NCBI GenBank assembly: GCA_964058845.1
Contig: CAXKVR010000694.1
Span: 1 to 20,343, forward strand
Direction: 5' to 3'
DNA length: 20,343 nucleotides
Source of the DNA: Carex sylvatica
Lineage: Eukaryota; Streptophyta; Magnoliopsida; Poales; Cyperaceae
Each line of letters starts with the position of its first letter. The stretch's first letter is position 1. Of the stretch, positions 9,823 to 19,300 are shown one piece after another. The position numbers were made by a program, and so were the translations under genes. The notes beneath the pieces are model-generated. The model was given only the letters and a program-made list of their open reading frames with translations. It did no database searches and was not told the origin of the DNA.

Positions 9823-9980
9823 CTCTGAGAGGTGACTATTTCGGTTTGGTTAATTTAGTTTTTAGTTCAATTTGATTCAGTGTCTTCTCGGCTGCACATT
9901 CCTCTGAGCGGTGACTGTCCCAGTTCTATTGATTCAGTTTTTGATCTAGTTTGATTCAATGCCTTCTCGACTTGTGCTTC
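9823..9980. repeat. Diverged tandem duplication, 79-bp unit
   Basis: Copies begin CTCTGAGAGGTGACT (9823) and CTCTGAGCGGTGACT (9902). Both contain a TTTGATTCARTGYCTTCTCG block near their ends. Divergence is roughly a quarter of positions by eye, so the duplication is not recent. Confidence 0.65.
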
Positions 9981-10258
9981 GATGTAATATGCCAGAAGAA
10001 ATAAGACAAATAAGCGCACAAATGAAATAATCACTAGGCTTATATAATTCCAATCAAGCAAGGATATCAAATTTGTATCCATGGGATGCACAGATCAATG
10101 TGTGTTTTTTATTTGTTTTTACAGCTGAATGTTTTCAAAGACATTCGTTGTCTAATATTATGTAACAGCTGCTTGTAACTTTTTAAATCAATACAATTGT
10201 CTACAGGTTTTCAACCAAAAAAAAGAAGAATGACTGCATGGCTCAAGCACATACAAAG

Positions 10259-10302
10259 AAACTACACTGCCATCTATAGTAAACTACACTACCATCTATA
10301 GT
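10259..10302. repeat. Two-copy tandem repeat of a 22-bp unit
   Basis: AAACTACACTGCCATCTATAG plus T is repeated immediately (10281-10302) with one G-to-A difference. Confidence 0.85.
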
Positions 10303-10679
10303 AAACTGTTGTACATCAAATTCTCTTCAAAGGTTCTTCCTGCCAGCACCTGGGGCGGCCAATGCTCTCCTCTAAAAATATTGTCATTTATGTGCTTTTA
10401 GATGTGCCAACATGAACAAATGAAAAGCGATGTCCAAACTACTTTCTTTAAGCCCCCTTGCCTTTTTGCCTAATTAGTTGAGGTCTCCCATATTTCAGCT
10501 AGAGTAGATCTCGATCGAAACCATAATTGAAAAGTCTAGTATGCATGAAATACGATTTCAGACCTCTCTTGCATAATTACATTGGAAAAACAAGTGTAGC
10601 AATGTTTTTGCCTGACATACATCAAAAGTCATGCGCTCAGGATCACAGTGGAATTCTCTGCGCATCATGACTTCGTGAG

Positions 10680-11055
10680 CAGGAGTAGATTCAGGATTTT
10701 TGTCAAGAAGGGAGAGGAGGCAATTTTTTTTTTGAATTGGGTTTAAATAGCTAATCGAATTTAATTTCATTAATTAATTGGATACTCGATAAAAAATAAT
10801 GCTTTGATTTATACTTTCCAATACTCAGACTTTTCTGATGCTCTAACTTATAATTCTAATTACCAATCATAATTAAAGAAATTTATTTTGATTTTAACAA
10901 TAAATTTAACCCAAATTATTAATCAAATATTCAGAGGGGAGCAAAAAAAATTCAAAGAGGAAGAGGCAAAGTCGACCGGAACCGATAGATCACCATTAAA
11001 ACTCAAATTTCAAGAGGCGACTGCCACCCTCTAAAATCATGTAGGTTCGCCCCTG
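10680..11055. mobile_element. 376-bp MULE-like non-autonomous element inside the LINE remnant
   Basis: It starts CAGGAGTAGATTCAGGATTTT and its other end, reverse complemented, starts CAGGGGCGAACCTACATGATT, so the inverted ends are related but diverged. Flanks 10671-10679 (CTTCGTGAG) and 11056-11064 (CATTGTGAG) agree at 7 of 9 positions, a plausible aged 9-bp Mutator-type duplication. Removing the element plus one 9-bp copy rejoins the LINE reading frame, whereas an 8-bp hAT duplication would not. The interior is AT-rich and non-coding. Confidence 0.65.
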
Positions 11056-11235
11056 CATTGTGAGGAAGTAGTTTACCTCTTAGCATCAGGTATGCAAACA
11101 CCTTAGCATTGGGGGGTGGGGGACTTTGCATCTCTATATCGGTTTATAACTACAGGCAATCTTTACTCCGCCTAGCTATCAGGATGTTATAGGTTGAGCT
11201 AGCTAAATAGAGTCCTAAACTGGACAATTTCCAAC

Positions 11236-12190
11236 CACTACTACAAAAAAACATTTTTTCCATCGCCCCTTTACTATTGGATGTGCTTCCGCACAGATGA
11301 CGCTCATCACGAGTGACAGCACTGTAATTATATCGAACTTTGTACCATCGATTGGCGTTCAAAAAATGGATAGCGCTGATGCCTCCCTCTTTGCCATCGG
11401 TTAATTTTTAACCAACCGTTGGTTTTGATTGAATCTTTCACATCGGTTGGGCTATTAAATAGATTGTGTAGATGTGGTGATCTTTACCATCTGTGATGTA
11501 GATGAGCCGTCAGCATTAGTTTGATCAGTACCAACTGCATTTCTTGTTGAACAGATGGTGATGTTCTCAACTGTATTCCTTGTGATGTATTGCATGTGTC
11601 ATTAATTTAATTTGGAGCTATACTCGCCAATTATATATAATGAGATAATTATTTAATAACATACATATATAATACCAACTCAATAATATATAATTAAATA
11701 ATAAGGATTAACGTACGGGCTCCTAAAATTTTTGTGTTATAACATATATAAAAGGTTCATAATTAAAGTACCAAGATTAAAATATCACTAGCTAGCTAAA
11801 TTAAAAATAATAAATACTCATTGTTATCATAAGCTCATAATCAAGATTGAATTAAGTAGCAAGATTAAAAATACTCACTGTTACCAAGATTAATTAAAGC
11901 ACCAATTAGTTCATAATCAATAAATGTTCATTGTTATCATAATTAAGTTCATACATACAATTAAAAATAAGTAGGCTACTATGTACATAAGAAAGTTAAA
12001 TTATAACAGATTCAATTAAGGAATGTACCTAGTGGCATAATAATTAATATTACCAATTTAATTAACATCCAAAATAGATTTCAATATGTACTACAAAACA
12101 TCCAAAACAACCATACATGCACAAAACATCAAGCATCCAAGACAACCATCTAGCTAGTAAAGTGATATCTCCATATTATATCTGAATTAT
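11236..12190. mobile_element. CACTA (En/Spm-type) transposon, left end; right end not in window
   Basis: CACTACTACAAAAAAACATT (11236-11255) is a typical CACTA terminus. Within the next 250 bp come repeated words such as CCATCGGTTAA, AACCAACCGTTGG, CACATCGGTTGG and CCATCTGTGATG, which fit the subterminal repeats bound by CACTA transposases. From 11640 the sequence is AT-rich and non-coding, with diverged tandem units. The matching TAGTAGTG end is not found before the Athila LTR, so the rest is probably displaced by the Athila insertion. The right limit given is approximate. Confidence 0.7.
11750..11975. repeat. Diverged tandem units (about 53-57 bp) in the CACTA interior
   Basis: The block TACTCATTGTTATCATAA recurs at 11815, 11872 (as TACTCACTGTTACC) and 11925 (as TGTTCATTGTTATC), each followed by AT-rich sequence with CATAATCAA or AAGATTAA words. 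Confidence 0.55.
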
Positions 12191-12331
12191 GGCCCTAATT
12201 TACAATGAAACCTGTGCTTTAAAGCCTATTAATGTGGACTTTTTACTTATATTTCGATGAAATGTGGTACTGCTATGTTTTGTTTGGTATTTTGCAGGAA
12301 AAAGGGTGAAAAACTGGTTCTGACAACTTTT

Positions 12332-12366
12332 CATACGGCCCGTATGATATTCTGTGCGGGCCGTAC
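12332..12366. repeat. Palindrome pair 1 (LTR), centres 12339 and 12360
   Basis: The first site is a perfect 15-bp odd palindrome, CATACGG-C-CCGTATG. The second is GTGCGG-G-CCGTAC, one change from the core TACGGNCCGTA. Centres are 21 bp apart. The second site ends in CCGTACAA. Confidence 0.9.
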
Positions 12367-12432
12367 AAGAACTGCCCAACCACACAGAAGGATCCACAAC
12401 AGAGGCACAAAGTCTCCAAGTCAAAGCCCAGG

Positions 12433-12467
12433 CATACGGGCCGTACGGGATCTCGTACGGGCCGTAC
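12433..12467. repeat. Palindrome pair 2 (LTR), centres 12440 and 12461
   Basis: Both sites have the intact core TACGGGCCGTA. Centres are 21 bp apart and the second site runs into CCGTACAA. Confidence 0.92.
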
Positions 12468-13101
12468 AACGCTGATTCGGAAAATCCAGCTGGAATCTGA
12501 ATTGAGCACGATTTGAGGAGCCGAAAAGGAAACCCCTCCAGGCGTGATCTGGGGCATTAAAGGAGATATTCCACAGCAGGAAAGGGGATTAATAGGCAAT
12601 CAATCAATAATTTCGGGGGATCATTCATTCTATCATTCATCCTTGCTAGGTTTTGGACAAGAGAAAAAGAGGAAGAGAAGGGAAGAACGCTAGTTTTCCA
12701 CGGATCTTCGGATTTTCCACTGTTTTGTCATGAACTCTTTTATTTCTTGTTATTTGTGTTATCTTATGAACATGAGTAGCTAATTTACGTAGTTTCTAGG
12801 GGTAAGATGTAGTTTCTAGTTTTGTTTTGCTTGTATGTTACTTGGATTTTGTGTTGAACGCTTTGTTTTTACTTTGTTGTGTAGTATTTTTATTGCTCTA
12901 TTTGTGCTTGCTTGAATCTAATTAGTCATCCCGTTAGATGAATGCGCACATCTAAGTGTTAGGAGCCAAGTCTATGAAATTCATTCCAACCGAATAAAGT
13001 ATATGAAGTAGGGTTAAACCAAGGAGTACCCGAAAGGCGAAACTTTCCTTGAGGCGAAAGTCCTTGGATACTTTTAGTAAACTAATAAGTAACTTAGATA
13101 A

Positions 13102-13199
13102 ATTAGGCCAAAATGCGAAAGTTGAGGTTTAACGCATCTAAGAGGGAAGTATTTGAGTCCGGTAATCGGGTATTAGGCCAAAATGCGAAAGTTGAGGTT
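13102..13199. repeat. 28-bp direct repeat in the LTR, 70-bp period
   Basis: Copies at 13102-13129 and 13172-13199 are identical over 28 bp (start ATTAGGCCAAAATGCGAAAG). This suggests a local duplication in this LTR. Confidence 0.85.
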
Positions 13200-13280
13200 A
13201 GGTATCTAGATCTTGTCAAAAGAAACCCTAAACACAGTATCAACACAGAAAACAGTAGCTGCAACATCAACTTGAGGTCC

Positions 13281-13316
13281 CATACGGACCGTACGGGAAT
13301 CTGTACGGGCCGTATG
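13281..13316. repeat. Palindrome pair 3 (LTR), centres 13288 and 13309
   Basis: TACGGACCGTA and TACGGGCCGTA, both intact, lie 21 bp apart, about 330 bp upstream of the LTR end. Confidence 0.92.
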
Positions 13317-13637
13317 CCTCGAGGCTGAACAGAAATGAAATCTGAACCCTGGAAACTCCTTTTTATCAATTGAAAACAACTTTAATTATCTTTTACTGTC
13401 TTTTAATCAGTAGAATTGTTAGAACTAAAACCAAACCAATTTCTCTCACTTCTAGAATCTTAAGTGATTTTAGGATAAGTCTAGTGTTTTTATTCCGTCC
13501 CTGTGGATCGATACCTGAGCATACTCAACGACAGGATAGTGCACTTGCTATCTGAATTGACAGAGTATAACAAAGGTTTAAAAAGTATAGCTTGCTATAC
13601 TGAGACTTTTTGGCATATTCTCGTGCGATCAAGTTTT

Positions 13638-13655
13638 TGGCGCCGTTGCCGGGGA
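13638..13655 (+). other. Primer-binding site, tRNA-Asp type
   Basis: TGGCGCCGTTGCCGGGGA is the Athila/Calypso-type primer site, complementary to the 3' end of tRNA-Asp. It lies six bases inside the LTR edge. It would prime minus-strand synthesis. It is not itself a tRNA gene. Confidence 0.92.
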
Positions 13656-13916
13656 ACGGCAACTAAGATACTATACTTTTTCTTATTTTTGCTTGATTCT
13701 AGATTTTAATTTTAATTTTTCGTATTTCATCTTTGCAGGAACATACTGGAAGAATCACTGCCCAAGAACCACTACCATCTCAGAAGCAAGGGGCAAACTT
13801 CCAACACATTTGTTCCAGCACCACCACATCTGTCACCTCTCCGTACGGCCCGTACAAAATTCATACGGACCGTACAAACCAACAACAGAGGCCAGACAGA
13901 TCCAGAACAAAGCAAA
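13656..13916 (+). other. Athila leader between primer site and gag start
   Basis: The leader is T-rich up to TTTCATCTTTGCAG (ending 13738), which looks like a 3' splice site, and then becomes A/C-rich. It carries palindrome pair 4 just before the gag ATG. Confidence 0.6.
13842..13875. repeat. Palindrome pair 4 (leader), centres 13849 and 13869
   Basis: TACGGCCCGTA and TACGGACCGTA, both intact, have centres 20 bp apart. Both right halves run into CCGTACAAA. The pair ends 41 bp before the gag start. Confidence 0.92.
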
Positions 13917-16334
13917 ATGAACAACCACGGTGCTGAACAAGATCCACTCAACGAGGGTACTGGACAAGGTCAACCCAACGAGGATCAATACTCTGATGAC
14001 GAAGGAGCAAACTATGCGCCAAGGACGTTGCGAGAGTTCAATGTCCCGCGAGCTGGAGATGTTAGAGGAGCAATCCGATTGCCAAGGATTGTAGGCAACC
14101 AACCCAACTTCAATCCGGGCGTTGTAAACATCGTGCAGCAAAACACATTCCATGGCATGGATCATGAGGATCCGCATGCCCATGTTCAAACCTTCCTGGA
14201 ATGCTGTGCCACCATTAAAATTAATGGCGCAACAGCTGATTATATTAGACTTGCTTTATTTCCTTTTACTCTTAGGGATAAAGCCAAGAAATGATTAGGG
14301 TCATTACCAAGGGATTCAATCACCACTTGGAGGGAATTGTCCAAACTGTTTTTGACCAGATTTTTCCCCCATAAAAGAACTGCCAAGGTTAGGACCCAAC
14401 TGACCAGTTTCAAACAAAGGTCTGATGAACCACTGAATGAGGCCTGGGAAAGGTTTAGGGAATTGCAATACTCTTGCCCACATCATGGTATTCCCGAATG
14501 GTTACTTATTCAGTCCTTTTATGCTGGTTTAACTGATACCACTCGTACTTCTGTAGATGCAGTTGCAGGTGGAGCTCTCATGGATCGAGACGCTACTGAA
14601 GCAATGAACTTAATCGACAATATGGCGACTAACCAACAGTGGTCCGGCCGAGAGGGCAATCGAGCTACTGGAGGAGGCCGACTTGAGCTCGATCAGATCA
14701 CAGCTCTCACCGCCAAGTTTGACGCCATGCAGAAGGCTTTTGACAAGATGAGTGTCAAAGCACTCGGTAATCAGCAACCACAGCCTTGTGTTATGTGTGG
14801 AGACGAGGGGCACGAGTATGAGAATTGCCCGCTTGCGCAAAGGGATGAAGGGCCCGAGCAAGTTAACTCTCTCAACAGTGAACCATCCTACTTCCCAAAA
14901 CCTCCTTTCAGCCGAACCTATTCCAAGGATCCGATTGAACAACAGAATTGGAGGTGGAAGCAAAACAATCCCACACAATTCAACAACAACCCTTCTGGCA
15001 GCAACAACAACAACAACCGCAACTTCTACAACAATGCTGCATTCAATAACTCAAACAACCGACCACCATATTCTGGACCATCTAAGCCCTATGTTGCCCC
15101 TGCAGTAGAAAACTTCATGCATGAACAAGGGAAGATGAATCAAATGCTTTTCGAACAGATGCAAACGATCAGTGCTCAATTGGCAAGTTTGGCCCAAAAC
15201 AAACCTCAAAGTGGGAGCCAAACTGCACCACCACAACCTGGGATGCTACCAAGCCAACCAGAGATTAACCCTAGGGGAGAGGCCAAAGCGGTAACATTGC
15301 GAAGTGGGACACAGTACCAAGGACCAGCAATACCTGTCGAGCCAGAAGTCGATCATACGGTCCGTACGAATCCCATACGGCCCGTACCAACACCCCCTGC
15401 GATTTCTGAACAGTCAAAGCCTGATCCGATTGAGGTTGTGACTGAGACAACAGACCATACGGTCCGTACAAATCCCGTACGGCCCGTACCGAATGAAACT
15501 GATAAACAGAAAAAGAAGGTGACCGAGAAACCACCGCCCTACCGGCCACCAGTACCATTTCCACAGAGACTAGCCGAAACCCGACTCAATGAACAATTCT
15601 CAAACTTTCTTGGAGTTCTCAAGCAATTGCACATTACCATCCCATTCACCGAGGCTTTGACCCAAATGCCAACCTATGCTAAGTTTCTCAAAGATATCCT
15701 ATCCAATAAACGAAGCTTGGGGGGGCATGAGACGGTGAAATTGACTGAACAGTGCAGTGCTATCCTAAGAAATGAACTTCCACCGAAATTAGGAGATCCG
15801 GGTAAATTTTCCATTCCATGCACAATTGGCAAAACAACCATCCGACAAGCTTTATGTGATTTAGGGGCTAGTGTGAGTCTCATGCCGCGAACTATCTTCG
15901 AACGAATGGGTGTAGGTGAGCTTAGACCTACACGAATGACTTTACAACTTGCGGATTCTTCAGTGAGACTACCGCTTGGCATAGTGGAAGATGTACCGGT
16001 TCGAGTCGGTAAGTTCTATGTGCCCGGTGATTTTGTTGTGATGGAAATGGAGGAAGACAAGGAGGTCCCTATTATTCTAGGACGGCCGTTTTTGAGAACC
16101 GCCGGGGCGCTAATCGATGTGAAAAATGAGACTTTAACCTTGAACATTGGAGATGAGAAAGTTCACTTTCAAATCGACCGAGCAATGAAGTATCCCGCTC
16201 AACCCGAATCGTGTTATATGGTCGATGTGATTGATGAATTAGTTGAAGAGAAGTTAATGGAGCAAATCAACAACTCTCTAAGGTATCATTCTGATTTTTT
16301 ATCTGATTTGCAGGCTGAAACAGGCGATCTTTAG
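13917..16334 (+). CDS. Athila gag-protease polyprotein, one internal stop
   Basis: Gag packages the element RNA, and the aspartic protease matures the polyprotein. The start ATG at 13917 is the first before the capsid-like region. The capsid (Retrotrans_gag) domain runs about 14150-14560 and is interrupted by an in-frame TGA at 14292-14294; the frame continues unchanged afterwards. A CCHC zinc knuckle (C-x2-C-x4-H-x4-C) lies at 14787-14828. An Asn-rich low-complexity stretch follows (14968-15066), then a Pro/Thr linker with two palindrome pairs. The protease is at about 15780-16180 with catalytic DLGAS (Asp codon 15858) and the late PIILGRPFL block. The ORF closes with TAG at 16332, in the same frame as pol. 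Identification is secure. This copy would not make full-length gag without readthrough. Confidence 0.85.
14787..14828 (+). other. CCHC zinc-knuckle coding segment of gag
   Basis: CVMCGDEGHEYENC has the C-x2-C-x4-H-x4-C spacing of retroelement nucleocapsid knuckles, which bind the packaged RNA. Confidence 0.9.
15354..15387. repeat. Palindrome pair 5 (gag-protease linker), centres 15361 and 15381
   Basis: TACGGTCCGTA and TACGGCCCGTA lie 20 bp apart inside the coding frame. The first is read HTVRT and the second IRPV, so the same DNA word is read in two frames. Confidence 0.92.
15456..15489. repeat. Palindrome pair 6 (gag-protease linker), centres 15463 and 15483
   Basis: This repeats pair 5 almost exactly, 102 bp downstream: TACGGTCCGTA (HTVRT) and TACGGCCCGTA (VRPV), centres 20 bp apart. 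TCCGTACAA in the first site is an exact match to the SPL consensus TNCGTACAA. Confidence 0.92.
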
Positions 16335-16352
16335 AGAATTTGCGCAGCAGAC

Positions 16353-19300
16353 ATGACACCTGTCTGTCTGGAAGATTTTCCGTACGGGCCGTACACAGAT
16401 CATACGGACCGTACAACAGACGAATTTAAAACAGAGAAGCTGGAGATTGAGAAGGAACCAAAAGGCCAGTCTGAAGCTGAGGCATACGATCCGCACGAAA
16501 CCCATACGGCCCGTACAACAGGCCAGACAGCACAGACCACTCCCGAATTAAAACCTCTCCCAGCCACTCTCAGGTACGAATTCCTTGACTCAGAAAAGAC
16601 ATGTCCTGTCATTGTGAATGCAGGGTTGACCCCTGACCAGACCGCCAAGCTCATGGAGAAGTTGAGAACCCACGAAAGCGCGATTGGGTATTCTATCAAG
16701 GACTTGAAGGGGATCGATCCAACCACTTGCACACACAGGATCTTGCTAGAAGACGACCACAAGCCTTCAGTTGAACACTAAAGACGGCTCAACCCGAATT
16801 TAAAAGAGGTAGTAAAGAAAGAAATTTTAAAACTTTATGAAGCAGGTATCATCTACCCGATTTCTGACAGCAAATGGGTGAGTCCCGTCCATGTGGTTCC
16901 CAAGAAAGGAGGAGCAACAGTGGTGAAAAATGAGAAAGAAGAGATGATTGAAACGCGCGTTGCAACCGGTTGGAGGATGTGCATTGATTATCGGAAGCTC
17001 AACGCGGCTACACGCAAGGATCACTTTCCCTTGCCATTTGTTGATCAACTCCTTGAGAGGCTTGCTAACCACTCATATTTTTGTTATCTTGATGGTTATT
17101 CAGGTTTCTTTCAGATTCCCATTCACCCGCAGGATCAAGAAAAGACCACATTCACATGCCCATACGGTACCTACGCATACCGTAGGATGCCCTTCGGTCT
17201 TTGCAATGCACCCGCAACTTTTCAGAGAGCCATGATGGCTATTTTTTCTGATTTTATTGAGAAAGAAGTTGAAATTTTTATGGATGATTTTTCTGTATAC
17301 GGTACCTCTTTTGATGATTGTTTGGCTAACTTGTGTAAGATTTTGCAGAGATGTGAAGAAGTCAATTTAGTCCTCAATTGGGAAAAATGTCATTTCATGG
17401 TCCAAGAAGGAATTGTCTTGGGCCATGTTATCACCTCTAGAGGAATCGAGGTTGATAAAGCAAAAATTGAGATAATCGAGAAACTCAAAATCCCAACAAA
17501 TGTCAAGGGGGTTCGAAGTTTTCTTGGACATGCCGGTTTTTATCGCCGTTTCATAAAGGACTTTTCAAAAATTGCGAAACCTTTGACCAATTTACTTATC
17601 AAATATTCTGATTTTATTTTCACTGATGATTGTGTCAAGTCCTTTTGCAGTTTAAAGGAAGCTCTTATCTCTGCACCTATTTTACAACCGCCAGATTGGT
17701 CACTACCATTTGAGTTGATGTGCGATGCAAGCGACTATGCAGTCGGAGCAGTTCTGGGGCAACGGAAAGACGAAAAGCCATGCGTTATTTACTATGCTAG
17801 CAAGGTGCTAGATCCGGCCCAAATGAACTACACCACAACCGAAAAGGAGCTTCTCGCCATCATATTTGCTCTCGATAAATTCAGATCATATTTGGTGGGC
17901 TCGAAGATAGTGGTCTACACAGATCATGCCGCACTAAGGTACCTTTTAAGTAAGAAAGATGCAAAACCAAGACTGATTAGATGGATTCTTCTTTTGCAGG
18001 AGTTCGATCTTGAGATAAGAGATACGAAAGGAGTCGAGAACTCTGTAGCAGACCATCTGTCACGTCTTCATTGGGAAGAAGATACCACAATTAAGCTCCC
18101 GATCAATGACTCATTCCCCGATGAACAACTCTTTCAAATCAGTTCTGATCTGGACGACATCCATACGGGCCGTACAGAAGTTCATACGGCCTGCACACTC
18201 CAACATACGGACCGTACACAAATTCATGCGGACCGTACAACCACCAACCAGACCAAACAGCAAGCTCCCTGGTACGCCGACATCGCAAATTACCTGGTCT
18301 CTGGAGTTTTGCCTGCCACAATGTCCCACCAACAGAAGAAGAAACTGAGGTCCGATTTCAAGTACTACTTTTGGGACGAGCCCTACCTCTTCAAGGTTGG
18401 AATTGATGGCGTATTTCGACGTTGTGTCCCATTCGAGGAAACAGACTCTATTCTTGCACATTGCCACTCATCCGCTTATGGAGGGCACTCTTCATTCTCT
18501 AAGACCACTGCCAAGGTATTACAATCTGGTTTCTTTTGGCCTTCTCTTTTTAAAGATGCAAGATCTTTTGTTATAGCTTGTGACAGGTGCCAAAGAACTG
18601 GAAACATGACGAGACGAAGTGAGATGCCTCTCAATTTTATCCTTGAGGTTGAGATTTTTGATGTTTGGGGCATCGATTTCATGGGTCCATTTCCCTCTTC
18701 TCAAGGGAATGAGTATATTTTGGTGGCAGTCGACTATGTATCAAAGTGGGTTGAAGCAATGGCATGCCGCAAAGCTGACTCGAATTCGGTAAGGAAGTTT
18801 TTCAATGAGATCATTTTCCCTCGTTTTGGTGTGCCTCGAGCTGTCATCAGTGACGGAGGCAAGCACTTCATCAATCGACAATTCGCGAAACTCTTGAGCC
18901 GACATGGGGTGACTCACAAGGTATCCACTTCTTATCACCCTCAAACTAATGGCCAAGCTGAGATTTCTAACAGGGAAATCAAGTCGATTTTAGAGAAAAC
19001 AGTCGCAAGGACGAGGAAGGATTGGGCTTTCAAGCTGCATGATGCACTCTGGGCCTATCGCACTGCCTTCAAGACACCGATTGGCATGAGCCCTTACAAG
19101 CTGGTGTACGGCAAGTCGTGCCACCTTCCCGTTGAAATTGAGCACAAGGCATTCTGGGCCACAAGAGCGATCAATATGGACCTGCTTGCAGCTGGAGAAA
19201 AGCGTGTCCTCGACTTGCATGAGCTAGAGGAAATGAGGTTGCATGCGTATGAGAATGCGAAGTTTTACAAGGAAAAGACGAAGCGCTTGCACGACCAACG

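Larger units (their letters stand above)
10170..11235 (-). pseudogene. L1-type LINE ORF2 C-terminal remnant (zf-RVT region) and 3' UTR
   Basis: Read on the minus strand, the peptides NAKVFAYLMLRGKLLPH, EVMMRREFHCDPERMTFDVC, AKTLLHLFFQCNYAREV and then, in shifted frames, WHI-KHINDNIFRGEHW match the order of the zf-RVT domain that ends plant LINE reverse transcriptase ORFs. A TGA follows REV where the family usually has Trp. Further frameshifts occur towards the C-terminus. A T-rich 3' UTR with TTTTTTTGGTTGAAAACC lies about 10170-10230. The remnant is split by the insertion at 10680-11055 and bounded on its 5' side by the CACTA end at 11236. It is non-functional. Confidence 0.75.
12190..13631 (+). 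repeat. 5' LTR of the Athila element (left edge approximate)
   Basis: The right edge is placed at CGATCA (ends CA, 13631), six bases before the primer site. The left edge is somewhere between about 12190 and 12300. The LTR would therefore be 1.3-1.45 kb, ordinary for Athila. Features inside include three palindrome pairs (12332, 12433, 13281), a block with ATGAACATGAGTAGCTAA around 12766-12783, and a 28-bp direct repeat. It should hold the promoter and polyadenylation signals, but I could not place a TATA box with confidence. Confidence 0.65.

Noticed and set aside
11712..11720. Extra palindrome half-site GTACGGGC in the CACTA element
   Set aside because: It is a single half-site without its right half or a partner at 20-21 bp, so probably chance.
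13638..13660. tRNA gene fragment
   Set aside because: The match to the tRNA-Asp 3' end is the retroelement primer-binding site; no cloverleaf can be built around it.
16283..16313. Intron with GTATCA donor and TTTGCAG acceptor
   Set aside because: The interval is only 31 nt, too short for a plant intron; only the acceptor-like site is kept as a hypothesis.
12200..18467. Minus-strand frames rich in YGPY and VRPV repeats in the Athila element
   Set aside because: The repeats are antisense readings of the palindromes, and the frames overlap conserved gag-pol domains.
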